A program made the translations under genes and the position numbers. From Morinoia aosen (taxonomy: Eukaryota > Arthropoda > Malacostraca > Amphipoda > Talitridae), in assembly GCA_030386875.1 (NCBI GenBank), contig CM059579.1:18138484-18202483 (forward strand): a stretch of 64,000 bases of DNA, in the 5' to 3' direction. The notes beneath the pieces were generated by a model, which ran no database searches, was not told the DNA's origin, and saw nothing but the letters and a program-made list of their open reading frames with translations. Positions within the stretch are counted from its first letter, which is position 1. Each line of letters begins with the position of its first letter. Positions 1 to 11,357 of this stretch are shown here, in pieces.

Positions 1-717
1 TTACTGCGATATCTTGAATTTCATGAATTTCGTGAATTTTTATTCGACGAATTCATTTCATTTTCTTACAGAAGTTAACGATAAGCTTATTGGTCGAAAC
101 GTTCTTCCTTACAATTGACTTGTTTTAATAAAATATGAACATACAAGAAATCATTTTCGCTTTTTTATCAAAATACAGAAGCCCAACTCACGACCGCATA
201 CTTTTGCATACACTATAGCTATACAGTTACAAACATGGAAAAGAATGCATACACACAATAAGTTGAACTAATATAGTCAAAAAGTAATACACTTTTCACT
301 ATCACACTATTACTTGCTAGTTCATCAGATTATTTGACCACCTGCATCAAGAAGAGTTCTAAGCCAAATTACGCCGATCGGAATCGAATATATATCAAAC
401 AGCTGAAGCGAATTTTCATAATTAGGAAGTTTCCCCTTCACAAACATTTTTTCTACAGGGGCCTGAAATGAGCAAGAGAGCACAATAGCTCAATCGTGTA
501 GGTAAACGGATGCGATCTGGCTTCGACATATTAAATTTTTCAATAAAAAACACCGTTACATGGGTTCAGATTTGAAGCGTTTATCTATCAGCTAGCTATC
601 AAAATGATAGAACCAAGGTTTTAACCCTGTTCATTAAAACCTACTCTCAGCACGTAACGACTACTTTCCAGACAAAATGGCAAGACGTGGGTTTACACAA
701 CTATAGTGATTCATTGA
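1..717. other. AT-rich stretch, nothing recognised
   Basis: I see no long reading frame, splice-flanked exon, tandem array or terminal inverted repeat here. Confidence 0.5.
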
Positions 718-1065
718 ATATAAATTAGCTTTAGAGTCCCTTGCCACAACAAAGACATTAAAATAGAGGAAAGATGAAGGTACCATTTAGTACGGAGTTA
801 AGGGAACGTGGAATCGATGCACACGGTGAGTTTTGCAGAGGATCCCGCGCGCATAGAAACAGTTAATTAAGAAGGAAGGTTATGAAACACGGTCAAATTT
901 GAAGAAAAAAGTAGTAGGTGCTCAAAAATAGGCCAACAGTGAACCGAAAAAAGATGGTCCTTAACATTATATGTAAACTAAAAGAAGGCCTGCCTAACTC
1001 TCAGCTCAGGAGCACACATTTACAACTTTAGTGATCAATTTTCACCTTCAAGAGGAAACACAGAC
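718..1065 (-). repeat. Retroposon family copy 1 (old)
   Basis: This is a diverged copy of the ~360-bp interspersed family that recurs through the window. Landmarks are the block around ACCATTTAGTACGGAGTTAA, the block around AGTAGTAGGTGCT, the AACCGAAAAAAGATGGTCC block and a CTCAGCTC segment near the right end. The right-end hairpin is eroded and no target-site duplication is visible. Boundaries are approximate. The strand follows the inferred sense of the family, whose simple-repeat tail is on the left. Confidence 0.75.
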
Positions 1066-1180
1066 AAACGCAGCTCGTTGCTTTCCTATATACCCTCACC
1101 TAAGGTTACTGCAGCACGCAACGCACAGCGGCGGGAACGGAACGCTCGCGTCAGACGGCGTCACTCGGGTTCTTTTGAAG

Positions 1181-1548
1181 ATTAGATAAGAGCATAAACG
1201 AGTTTAAACCACCCTAATTTCAATAAAAGTGTTCCCAAGAGAGGAAGAAAGCAGAAATGATTTTGTAAGGAATTAAGCGAACGAGGAATCTAGGCACAAG
1301 GCGTGTGTGCTTCCACATTTTGCGTTTTGAAACAACATTGAAAATGTTTTTGAAACATAAAAAGCTGAAGAAGAAAGTAGTAGGTGCTGAAAGAAGACAG
1401 CAGAGAACTCGGAAAAGATGTCCCATAACATAAGAAAAAACTATTTAATTTCAACAAGAAGATGACATATTTAATCAGCTTGGGACATCACATCTTCCCT
1501 CTGAGAGCGTTAATTTCCGAACTGCAACAGTTGCATCCCTCTGAGAGT
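1181..1548 (-). repeat. Retroposon family copy 2 (old)
   Basis: The copy begins with AGATTAGATAAGAG, carries the CCCTAAT, GAACGAGGAATCTAGGCACAAG and AGTAGTAGGTGCTGAA family blocks (the second split by substitutions), and ends near GTTGCATCCCTCTGAGAG. It lies about 115 bp from copy 1 in the same orientation. A 68-codon minus-strand ORF inside it is a by-product of the pyrimidine-rich sense strand. Confidence 0.75.
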
Positions 1549-2468
1549 TTCTACTATCAAAATTAGCAGAGAATGAATTGGAAAATTAAAATTTTGATTG
1601 TTATATGTAATTGAGTAAGAGTCACAGCAATAAGTCAGTAGCTACAATTGCGTTAGTCACAGAACTCGTTTGGGCAAGCAAATCTCTCTGATGCAGGAAT
1701 GTAGAGGGGAACCGAACATATGAGAGCAAGACATATCCTTTCGAATACCTTCATTATTTTGCTCCATAACACCAACATTGCCAGTCGCGATGCGGTATTA
1801 CAGGTGAAGAAACTGGAGATACAAAACATAGCGTCTTTTTGAAATTAATGAACTATAGTGTCCGTGGAGAGACGGGATGCAATGGACAACATCTCACGTC
1901 AGTTTGTCGGGAAATTGAGGTTAAATAGAACGTGCAATATTTTTTATGTAAAAAAGAAAAAATACTTCTGTTGAAACTCGCGATAACCGTGCGGATGTGA
2001 GGCTGATTAAAAACCTAAAAATTGAAATCATTACGGAATTATAGCCAAAAATACGAACATAATGTCTCCCACAAGAGTTTTGGAGCCGAATGCGCGAAAT
2101 GCAGCGATGAACGACGTATGAAAGTGGATACTAACTTGAAAGGATCTGAGAAGAACCTCCCTATTTTATCACGGCCGTAATCACCGCAATTAAAGACTAC
2201 ATTGACGTTTCATCAACGCATTTAGAGTTTACCCCTTTATCTTCGTTTTAAATGATTTAATTACCTTTTTATCAGCTGCTTCGCAAAAAAAAACTGATTA
2301 AAAATACAATTCATATTCCACATTCGCATTCAAGCGATGATTGGTAGCTATAAGGAACCAGTTATCATGGTGAACGAAACGTAAATGATCAAGAGAATGA
2401 AGTGTTTCGATCAGTCCTGAGACATGCGTTGTGGTCCGAGCATAACATCTTGGCAGCATCACCTAAAA
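1549..2468. other. No gene recognised; one short open stretch
   Basis: Mostly AT-rich. Around 2159-2251 a plus-strand frame of about 30 codons reads like protein (it starts PYFITAV and ends in TAA), but there is no start, splice site or continuation that I can support. Confidence 0.35.
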
Positions 2469-2680
2469 ATGGATGCGATCATGCCCATGGTGTACGCAGT
2501 AGAAATAGCACTGTGCATCTGCGATTAAGTCATCCGCTCAGCAGAAATCCGTCTGTACACATGGGACGAACACTCCAAGTTCCTGCAGTCTCTCTACCTC
2601 TCAATGCGGGCCTGCTGCGGAATACCAAACCCGCAAGCACCCAACCCACTTTACGGGAGATCTTCATTTATTTTTTATAA
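2469..2680 (+). pseudogene. Possible decayed coding fragment, unrecognised
   Basis: From an ATG at 2469 the frame reads as plausible protein for 19 codons, meets TAA at 2526, then continues open for dozens of codons with a mixed composition (for example RLYTWDEHSKFLQSLYL). Base composition is more GC-rich than the flanks. A different plus frame is also open over 2402-2680, so the reading is uncertain. I do not recognise a family. It could be a broken exon, a relic of a mobile or viral gene, or chance. Confidence 0.2.
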
Positions 2681-3399
2681 ACACAACTCAAACAGGAACA
2701 TTTCATGATTTAATACTTTCTATATTTTTTGCTCGATCATGTTCGAACATTAGGCGCTGCATTTCAGTTTTTCGGGACTCCTTCGACGTACCTGAACACG
2801 CCTTCCTTGTTGTTCATGGCAGTGTCGTTACGCAACAATCAAGCTCAGACCTTGTCTGTCTTAAGCTGTGAGCCATAATAGACGAGGAGAGGTCCCGACT
2901 TGTCTGGAGCCAATGCAAGCTTGAATAACTTGCTCAACTGCGCCGACTCTTTTATTTTAAAGCAACTCGCTTAACGCCATCGACTCTCACAATTATTGTA
3001 CATAATTATCATTCGAGCATCCACTCACTTGTGAGCACAAATAGCAGGTATTAGAGACCCATCAGAATTTGCAGTACTTTCCTACTGCAGTTGAAATGCT
3101 GAGCTCGGCATTCCAACTGTAGAAGAGCTTCAATGCATGCAATCTTCCAAAACCAAGAAATTTTAGAAGGAAAAATGTTTAAGAGAAAGCGTAACTCTGA
3201 ATCATAACATCAATGCGGGCCACAAGGAAAGCAAAGAATGAAAATACAGAATAAAAAAAACGAAACTAAAAAACGATAGAAACAATGAAAATCCACGTGG
3301 AATACACAAAGAAGCGGGAGGAGCAGAGAGGCGTCAGGTTCAGAAGCACGTCACCGAAACGTCGAGCAAAAAAGATTGAGAAACCAAAAGCCAAGACTA
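2681..3399. other. No feature recognised
   Basis: AT-rich sequence with no supported gene or repeat. Confidence 0.4.
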
Positions 3400-3760
3400 A
3401 CTCAAACGCATAAAGTCAGGTAAGATGACACGGAACGTACAAAATCATCAAGAAACCGAAACGGAAGCCAGCAGCAGCACACAACAGCGACATGTACTAA
3501 AATTACGTCGAGTTCTTATCGCATTGCTGGGCTGGCTGCCGGCAGCGAAGACAGAGGAGCGAAGAAGGAAGGCAAGTAGCAAAGCGGCGCGCGGTTTTTA
3601 CTTTAAAAGACAGGGTCGGAGGGGCGGCCGCGCCTGGTGCTGCTCTCACACGCCAGGCGCCGCGTCTGATCAATAACGACACCCTCCCTCTCGCAGCGCC
3701 CCTCGGCCTCCCCCACACACGCTCCTTTGAAATGTACACTCCCCTTCAGTTCTTCCCGTC
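3400..3760. other. GC- and CpG-rich pocket, possible exon or promoter
   Basis: A sharp local rise in GC (GCGGCCGCGCC near 3625, GGCGCCGCG near 3657) inside AT-rich DNA. A strong donor-like CAG|GTAAGA lies at 3418-3426 on the plus strand. Reading frames are open on both strands (83 codons plus, 78 and 127 codons minus), which GC-rich DNA does by chance. This could be a first exon or promoter, but neither strand nor function can be assigned. Confidence 0.3.
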
Positions 3761-3927
3761 CATACTTTTCGTTCACCTCCAGTCCTCGTTCTCCCAATGC
3801 TTTTCGCTCTTCCTCTGCTTTGTACACTCCTTCACACGCTTTGCGTCTTGCACTCCATGGGCAATTTTTTATAACTCCGCTATTTTCAGCACCATTACAA
3901 TCGCTTCCGGTAACATTAGCTAGACTA

Positions 3928-4335
3928 CCACACACAAAATCCTGAGCACATGTCACTAGGGAATCATTAACTATACTAACACACAAATCCGGCTACTAAC
4001 ACTCACAAAATCCTGCTGCTAACGTACACAAAATTTTACTGCTAACACACACGCCCAATCCTGCTGCTAACACACACACAATCCTGCTACTAACACGCAC
4101 ACAATCCTGCTACTAACGTACAAAAAATCCCAGTGCTAACACACACGCACAATCCTGCTGCTAACACACACACAATCCTGCTACTAACACGCACACAATC
4201 CTGCTACTAACGTACAAAAAATCCCAGTGCTAACACACACACAATCCTGCTGCTAACACACACAATCCTGCTGCTAACACACACAATCCTGCTACTAACA
4301 CACACAAAACCCTGCTACTGGCACATAAAATCTTG
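3928..4335. repeat. Imperfect minisatellite, AATCCTGCTACTAACACACAC type
   Basis: About 15-18 irregular units of roughly 21-28 bp combine a core of AATCCTGCT(G/A)CTAAC with a variable CA-rich spacer (ACACACAC, GTACAAAA, ACGCACAC). Two longer blocks, near 4060-4140 and 4140-4225, repeat almost identically, so there is a higher-order duplication. Confidence 0.85.
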
Positions 4336-5157
4336 CTCATAGTTCACCTACGCATCACAACTACCGAGGGACAGCAGAGAAAGGGACGACCAACAGCACA
4401 GAATTAAAACCGTGTCCCGCGCCCTGCAACATCTCATCACAAGTATGGATTCTGAAACCTCGCCTCGCGACTAAAAATCGCCAAATCTACGAACTTTCAT
4501 CAAAAACTCTAACTTCAACTTTGAGACTCAGTCGCAAATTCTCTGAGCATGAAAAACTAACGTTTTTTGACGAACTGAACTAAAATTGTACCCTGGAACA
4601 TGCAACAGAAAATAACTGAAGCTACTTCAGTGTACGAAGAGTCCGCGTGATGACGTCCCATGCATACGTGCAGATACGTTGAGTAATGTCAGCGCGATTG
4701 ATGCTATCCTCAAATCACGGCAACGAACTGGTCAATTTCTCCCTGAACTTCGCCTACAAATGCCACCGCTGTCGCACCATAGATTATAGCGATATCGATT
4801 TCAAGTGAAATTCTCGTCTTGTTGAAATCGATAATAAAAAATACCAGCTTCATTCACTGAAATCATCGCACGATGTCTAAATACTTCAACACAAAATCGA
4901 AACTCACAGAGTTAGGTAGCTGGACCGAGTATTTTACAGGGTATGCGAAAAATATACTAACCTTCAATATACTAACCTAACATACATACCTGTACATTTC
5001 TACTATGAAGACAAATAAAAAAGCATATGACATTCGTTCAAAAAAATTAGGACGTACATGAGATAATTTCTCATTACAGCTTTCCCTACTTTCCTCTAAT
5101 CCATTTCCACAAATGAGTAACACACCAAATGACATAACGAACTGTTGAATAGCTCAC
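4336..5157. other. No feature recognised; probable intron flank
   Basis: No supported gene. The right edge is intron directly downstream of the minus-strand exon at 5158-5208. Confidence 0.4.
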
Positions 5158-5208
5158 CTGGGTCAGCGATGCCCTGGTCCACCAGCGAGTTGTACTGCTG
5201 CACTCGCG
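5158..5208 (-). CDS. Internal exon (51 nt) of an unrecognised protein
   Basis: On the minus strand this short block has a clean acceptor (pyrimidine-rich TTCCATTTTATGTTGCAG just upstream) and a consensus donor (CCCAG|GTGAGC). It is exactly 51 nt, so it can be skipped without changing frame. One frame is open and reads RVQQYNSLVDQGIADP, with G or C at almost every third position. That is unlike the AT-rich flanks and typical of constrained arthropod coding sequence. Flanking intron has no long ORF. I do not recognise the parent gene. Partner exons are not obvious nearby, so it probably belongs to a gene with long introns. Very short in-frame exons like this are often alternatively spliced, but that is inference. 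Confidence 0.6.
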
Positions 5209-5529
5209 CTGCAACATAAAATGGAAAGCGTCATCTTATTGAAAGCAACGCTGCAATATACAAATTCTGCCGATCATTTCTATCTGGTGTCCATAAGTCA
5301 CAATTCAGCCATAGCGATTTATAGCCCATTATACTAGATCACTTAATCTGGGTAATAGGCAAGAAACGGTGATGTGATATGTTTTCTAAACAAAAAATTG
5401 AAACGAATCCGCAAACAAATACTTTTAAAACTTAAAAACAAATATAGCTTAAAACTTCTTAGGAATTGACCAAATAACTGGGAAGTGAACATCAAGCATC
5501 TAGCTAGAACTTAAAAAAAGTATCCCAAT

Positions 5530-5531
<2 letters not shown>
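5209..5531. other. Intronic-looking AT-rich sequence
   Basis: Lies directly upstream (minus-strand sense) of the 51-nt exon. No separate feature seen. Confidence 0.4.

Positions 5532-5572
<41 letters not shown>
5532..5572. repeat. (TA)n microsatellite
   Basis: About 20 uninterrupted TA dinucleotides. Confidence 0.95.
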
Positions 5573-5575
<3 letters not shown>

Positions 5576-5600
5576 CCAAAAGCAACATCACTTTCAGTTA

Positions 5601-6107
5601 TCATTGAAACAAGAAGCGAAGCATCTCCTCATAATTCGTGAAACTCAATATATAGAAATGCATAGGTTTTACATAATTCACTTTCTGAAGAAACCCATGC
5701 AGACGCTTATACGAGTAACCAAAGAACAACTTCTTAGAATCCATTAATAACACAAAAACCATACGTGCAAGAGCGCATCTAAACGCAAGCACGCATACGA
5801 GACGGGAGAGCCTTGGAGAAGCCTGGCAGCAGCAGAAAGATCGCACCTCAGAAGACATCATAATGATGTGATAAGACTTCAATGAGCTGCTAAGAAGGTT
5901 TAGGGCCTCAAAGAGCAGCTCAATAGAAAGAACTCCCTCATTAGTGGAGAGATTGTGGCGGAGAGGGAGCTCCGTAAAACTTCCAAGGAAGGGGAGCACG
6001 GGCTCCGGAGGGCCGTGCAGGTGACATGTATGCCTCACGGCTACAATGACTCGTTTCAGTACCTCGCATGTTTGTGGTACTGATGTGAAACTCGCATGTG
6101 ATGGCAA
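5601..6107 (-). CDS. Unrecognised 168-codon ORF, doubtful
   Basis: This is one of the longest frames outside tandem repeats, and it lies in a locally GC-richer pocket (about 5760-6080). The product would be 168 residues with a Cys run (SFCCCQAS around residue 89) and a hydrophobic stretch near residues 103-122. No domain is recognised. The plus strand over 5890-6090 also reads like broken protein in two frames, so the coding strand is ambiguous. No acceptor, donor or poly(A) signal ties to either reading. It could be a real exon, a decayed gene on the plus strand, or a chance ORF. Confidence 0.2.
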   Translation of the reverse strand: MPSHASFTSVPQTCEVLKRVIVAVRHTCHLHGPPEPVLPFLGSFTELPLRHNLSTNEGVLSIELLFEALNLLSSSLKSYHIIMMSSEVRSFCCCQASPRLSRLVCVLAFRCALARMVFVLLMDSKKLFFGYSYKRLHGFLQKVNYVKPMHFYILSFTNYEEMLRFLFQ

Positions 6108-7705
6108 CCAAGTAATTTACTGAGACGATTTAGTTACAGTGCAAATGCATAATTACAGAATGTGTGCGCGTTCAATTAAGCGCACAAGGAGTAAGCACTT
6201 ATCACAGAAATCAGCGTAACTATATTCAAGTAATCTCGAGCTTAGTTATTTCCCTCTTGCTGGACATTAAACAACAAGAAGTTCACGGATCGCAAAATGT
6301 CACATTTAGCCCATTTACCTTATTAAACATTAAGTCGATTCTAGTTTTTCATCGTACTAAGGGTCTTACCTCATTATGATAGCTAAGTTCTTTTATCTTA
6401 ACACATCGTATCAATTTGAAATTTTAACCCAAAATAATTATTATATGTAATAAAAGCAGATGAACATTATCCAGCAATTAATTTGGCATACCATTCGAAA
6501 TAAATAGCGCCATGAAAAGTCAGCCCGCAAGCACACAAGCCCTTTTTCAAACGTATGAAACAATTGCACATCGTTCTATGCATATTTTTGCGAAGCTCGT
6601 GGCAAATAACCTGACACATTAATTAAAAGATGTGTCGGGTAATCAAAATTTGGTTGCACATAAGAAAGAAAAACATTGAAAAATTGTTAAACTGGGAAGT
6701 TTTGCTGAAATTCATACACATGTCTATTACAGTGGAAATGCACGCTGCGTGGCTATAAAGAACGATAAGGTTGCACAACAGGAAACTGAAAAGAACACCT
6801 GCTAGAAATTGTACAATGCAAAGAAATTGGGCTTGCCCATCAGAGGACACCGTACATGATACGACTAAATGAGACTATATGAAGGAAAGAACCCATGAAA
6901 TTTCAAGTAGCACTAAACATTTTTGAAATGTAAGGCATCCTCGATTTTTAGACGAAAAAGGGTCAAAAAGTTCAATACAAAGCCGCACTTTTTTGAGCCC
7001 TGACTTCCAAAGTTTGTATCTCGGTTGTGCTCTTGGTAATTATGAAATATATGAAATTTACAAAAGCTAGTAAGCTTCCCAACTACCGGCCAACTTGTAC
7101 AGGACACTTGTAAATGTAGACATAAATCATCGTTTGAGACCGATGGAGTAGACTGGAGTAAACTAATTTTTTGAGCAAATGTCATGCTTTTTGATTTGTC
7201 TTCATAGTAGACTGGCAGCAGCGCTGCCGTATGTTCGTAGCGCTGTTGTACGTACATCAAGAAAACAATTCCTCAGCTCAGGCTACCTCCTTTTTATATG
7301 AAAAATTGCTAAGTAAAAAAAGTTTACACAATAGGGTGCAATCATATCTACTAGCATTCCCACAAATATACCCAGCTCAGGCTCTTGATGAAAGCTCATC
7401 AAATTACAATCCATGCACGAAATAGTGATGACAGTAATCGGCGTGACGCTCTCTTGTCGCTCCGCGGGATGTAACGGCCAAGTTTAGCTTTGAAACTTAT
7501 AGGAAATAAACGTTCCACATTAAGATCACATTAATATTAAGCGTAAATTCTGCAGCTGTATACTGGCTAAACTAGAGGACAAAAATTGCACGAAAATGGA
7601 AATGCCATTGTAGTACGTGCAGTCGGTCAGCGCCGGTATAGCGCGCGTGACCTGTGCGCTACTCTGACCCGTCTGTGAAAGTTGTACATATGCGAGTTTC
7701 GTCGA
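6108..7705. other. No feature recognised
   Basis: AT-rich; only short ORFs under about 115 codons without supporting signals. Confidence 0.45.
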
Positions 7706-8095
7706 TCAAAGATTTATTACAACTTCTGAAAATATTAGGACATTATTCACTTCGCGGATATCTGAGCATATTATCCAATTGATGACTTTATGAGAACATC
7801 TAGCAATTTGAAGAACGTTTCTGCTAACTTGGACAGAGCTATGCACACGATATGGTGACACTAAATAGAGAGCGAGCACGCGTGTTCGGGCAAGGCCTTT
7901 GAAGTAAGGCTTAGGCAGCAGCAAGGGCTTCTGGCTGCGGTCTGCACTTGTGCCTGGATTTTGGAGCAGCCGCTGCAGCTCAGCAGACAACCCGCTAAAC
8001 GGGGCTCGAGACCTCGATTTAGGACAGGACGCATTCAAAGGGGAATTATGGGATCCCTGTCGTAACAAGTAAACGGTTTCACGGGTCCCAGACAC
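7706..8095 (-). CDS. Unrecognised 129-codon ORF, doubtful
   Basis: Open minus-strand frame in which the N-terminal two thirds (about 7860-8060) is GC-richer and rich in Pro, Arg, Ser and Leu, while the last 40 codons are AT-rich and look non-coding. A real exon, if there is one, would end near 7860. I find no convincing donor there and no recognisable domain. Confidence 0.2.
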   Translation of the reverse strand: MSGTRETVYLLRQGSHNSPLNASCPKSRSRAPFSGLSAELQRLLQNPGTSADRSQKPLLLPKPYFKGLARTRVLALYLVSPYRVHSSVQVSRNVLQIARCSHKVINWIICSDIREVNNVLIFSEVVINL

Positions 8096-8156
8096 AACTC
8101 ATGGGGTTCCAAGCACAACTTATTAGGTTCCAGGCACAAAAGAAGTCACAGAACAT

Positions 8157-8252
8157 CAGTGAAAACTTGGTAAAAATTTAAGGAAAAAGTAAGTTCAAAG
8201 ACCTCAGTACCAACTCGGTGAAAATTTAAGGAAAAAACAAGTTCCAGGACCT
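8157..8252. repeat. 48-bp tandem duplication
   Basis: Two adjacent diverged units (8157-8204 and 8205-8252) share AAATTTAAGGAAAAA, AAGTTC and the ends CAGT and GACCT. A shorter related CCAGGCACAA-type motif repeats just upstream at 8086-8140. Confidence 0.75.
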
Positions 8253-9029
8253 CCAGGTGCACTCTATAAACAGGATATGAGAACAGTCACGTTAGGATCA
8301 CTGCATGTATGCGTTGCTTTACATCTTCGCTAAATTTTGAATAGAAAACACATCATAATTCGTAACTAGCAACTGTACTTGAATTGAAACATTTGCAAGT
8401 TTGAAAACTTATACTTCATAACGCGTTCGTGTGCATGGTCAAGCATATTGCTCATCAAAATACGAAAAATACTTTGAAATTATTGGAACAAAAATACAAT
8501 ATAGATCCACATACATTTCAAACAATATAGATCCAGACGTGAAAGCTACAGTACTAATCTTAACATAGGCAACTTGGATAAACATTTAAGAAGACGATAA
8601 TATTCATCCAGACAGACAAACTTCAAGTCTCATGTAAGACATAGCACACAAGGCATGCATGGATACCAAATTGTGAACTCGAGCGCTGCTGCAGCAGCAC
8701 GACTGCAGCCACGCGGCTTCCGTCATGGCGAGTACAAGCAAAATGGATTTTAAAACTTGCCAAACAGAAATTTTCTTTATTCAACGAATTTCATTCGACT
8801 AGATGAACCATTTTTCTTCAAAAACATTAATAAGAGTTGATAGTAGTTTTTTGTTCCTATCAGATTTCGGAATGTTTTGTTCAAAATACAGTACGTGATA
8901 TGACGCTCGTAATGTGTAAAATAAAATTCATACTATATTATACCGAGTATAAGATATACCATACTACACAGTATTCCCAACACTATAAGGAAGGCACTAT
9001 ATATACAAGGAGAGAAAATCCGTAACGCA
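8253..9029. other. No feature recognised
   Basis: AT-rich, no supported gene or repeat. Confidence 0.4.
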
Positions 9030-9265
9030 GCAATTGATTACCCATACCAGGCACCGACGTGACGCATATCAAAGCCTGAGCATTCGCATAGGGTGGGATG
9101 CAGCAACCAAGGAGCAGCGGCATGCACGGCGCATGCGCACAACCCCTGCAAGAACAAATAAAGGAATGCAGTCTCCACACCCCGGCGCCATAACGGGTAG
9201 CAGAACAGCTATAGCGCATCACCCAGAAGCGAGTCAACTGGCTGCGAAGCGGTTGACTCAATGAA
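9030..9265. other. GC-richer pocket open on both strands
   Basis: A frame of 76 codons on plus and 92 on minus overlap here (the minus one starts at 9261). Neither has a recognisable domain or a matched splice pair. Possible exon, strand unknown. Confidence 0.2.
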
Positions 9266-9642
9266 AAAGCGAAAAAGAGTAAAATGTAAGTGGAGAAGAA
9301 GCGAACATGAGTGGATAAAAGTCGTGTTTTCAGAATTCAAAGTCGAGGATGTAAAAAAATGCCTGAAATTACAAAAAACGGGATGCAAGTACTAGCCTCT
9401 AACACCAGGTACCAGTTCGGTTCAACACTGAATATTTGCTTCAGCATCACGATATCAGTGCTGGAGACTGAACGGTTACCGATACGAAAAGATACTCGTA
9501 TTGGAACCTGACTAACGATGACATCCTGGTACCACAGATCGTAGCTGTGTTGTAGCGATACCCGCACCGGTGCAGACGGAGATCTTAAATCGGTTGCAGT
9601 ATTATACAACGGATCTAAGGTCCCTAGCTAACGAGTGTCAGG

Positions 9643-9849
9643 GTGCTTGCAGCAGAAGCAGAGGACGGAGACCTGCATAGATCGGCGGGAGGAAGCATGA
9701 GCATCAAACTCGACGGACGGTATCGGAGTGAGAGGGCAGGGCGGGGGCACCGGCGGGAGAGGAAGCGAAAGGGGGCTGGTAAGCGCATTCTGGTGCCAGC
9801 AACATCAAAGGGTGCACCAGAGCGCGGCGAGATGAGAGAACACGCGTGA
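9643..9849 (+). CDS. Possible plus-strand exon, basic C-terminal part
   Basis: A GC-rich block with an acceptor-like TGCTTGCAG just before 9652 and a donor-like GCTG|GTAAGC near 9778. The plus frame is open (68 codons) and ends in a very basic Arg/Lys-rich run (HRRERKRKGAGKR) around residues 36-48. The minus strand is also open (96 codons). Coding on plus is favoured only by the splice-like signals. No family is recognised; the flanking sequence gives no context. Confidence 0.25.
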   Translation: MLAAEAEDGDLHRSAGGSMSIKLDGRYRSERAGRGHRRERKRKGAGKRILVPATSKGAPERGEMREHA

Positions 9850-10120
9850 GGTGCTGTGTGTGCGTGCGTGTGTGTCTGAAACACTCGTGTGGTGCTCAAT
9901 GTGCTGCTGTACACTCAAGCAGCCCCGCAACACATCTCAGTTTATGGATGCTGGATGTGAATTGCGGTGCGTGCATCTTTCCAATGTCAGGCTCGACGCA
10001 GTGAGGCACGCACGGTGTCTCGCAGCTCGCATCCCCGGCACCGATGTCTTGTGTGCTGGCTTTCCATGCATTTTTCAATACGCATCAGCCAAGTTTTACG
10101 TCAGAAAATTTAAGATTTAA
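9850..10120. other. GC-rich continuation, no assignable gene
   Basis: Moderately GC-rich with a TGTG-rich start. The plus strand is open for 89 codons and the minus for 60; no domain or splice evidence. Confidence 0.2.
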
Positions 10121-10823
10121 AACATTGACGCAGTATTAACAGAATAGTATATATACTATGTAATTAGTAGTAGAACCGTCCTACAGTGTAGAGCTTAGTA
10201 TATTCTAGGAAATGTTAAGGATACTAACGATAATCGTACAATTTATAAAGCGTGGTCATGTATAGACTCAGGATCGCGCTCATGTACGATCCTCGAGAAA
10301 TAAGATTATATTTCAAGTTAAAACCTATCTGTTCACAATAAACGCGTTGCAAAAGAGAAGAGCAAAGAGAAGGAGCAGACGAAAAGATTGAAAGAAATTT
10401 ATGAAGCTAGATTGAAGTTGAAAAAGAGAGAAATAGCCGCTCAAAAAAACCTCTTGAGTGAATCGAAAAAATTTTTAGTATCGAAAGAAATAAGAAGGGT
10501 TCTATTTATAAAAAGGGAAAGACTATACTTATCCTCATAACCTCCAACTTGTGACCTCCTATCGTCCCCGAGGGAGCGCTAACCTCCACGTGTAAGATTA
10601 AAATGAGAGCCAATGTTGAAATCTCCTTTTTCAAACTTAAAAACGAAGAAAACGGTTAACACTGAAATTTATTTAAATATTAACTGTTTTCGTTTTTAAG
10701 TTTCTAAAGATCATTCGATTAAAGAAAAATAACTTTCCTGAATCTTCTTTTCATCTTACGCGTGAGATTTCCCAAGAATCGACCTATTGGATTAATAATC
10801 GTTTATTTCTATACACACAGTAT
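10121..10823. other. No feature recognised
   Basis: AT-rich sequence; nothing supported. Confidence 0.45.
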
Positions 10824-10882
10824 AAAATTTAGCCTTTTGTTCCTTTGAAATTTAGCCTTTTGTTCCTTTGAAATTTAGCCTT
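10824..10882. repeat. 23-bp tandem repeat, about 2.5 copies
   Basis: The unit reads AAATTTAGCCTTTTGTTCCT followed by TTG, repeated twice and a half without mismatch. Confidence 0.9.
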
Positions 10883-11357
10883 TTGTATATCACCGTGAGG
10901 GAGTTCCACGAGGGATGCTTTTGCCCCTCGCCATGCTGCTTGCATCAGAATATAGACTAACTTTTACTCCTCTGAGTAAATAGAACATTAAATGCATATC
11001 TTCTCACTCGCAAAAAAAAACACTTCATCAAAGGTTCATCGAGTCAGAACACGTCAAAGGAATCGCTAAGAAAAAGGTGAAATTGCTTTCGATGACACGA
11101 CATACTGCAATACAAAACTTTCTGACAACAGAGCTTGTAGTCGGTTACACCGTATAAAATCTAGGAACAGTATCTGTGGAAAATGGATGGTAAATTACAA
11201 CAAACATAACAGCATATTTACCGCTTGCAAAGTAAAAATCAGAAATGTATGATGAAACATAAACACTCTTCGAACGATCACGGAAAATTATTTCCAAGCC
11301 TTCAAGATTAGATTTCCTGGAGAAAGTAACGTCGAAGTTCAATTTAACCAATAAGTA

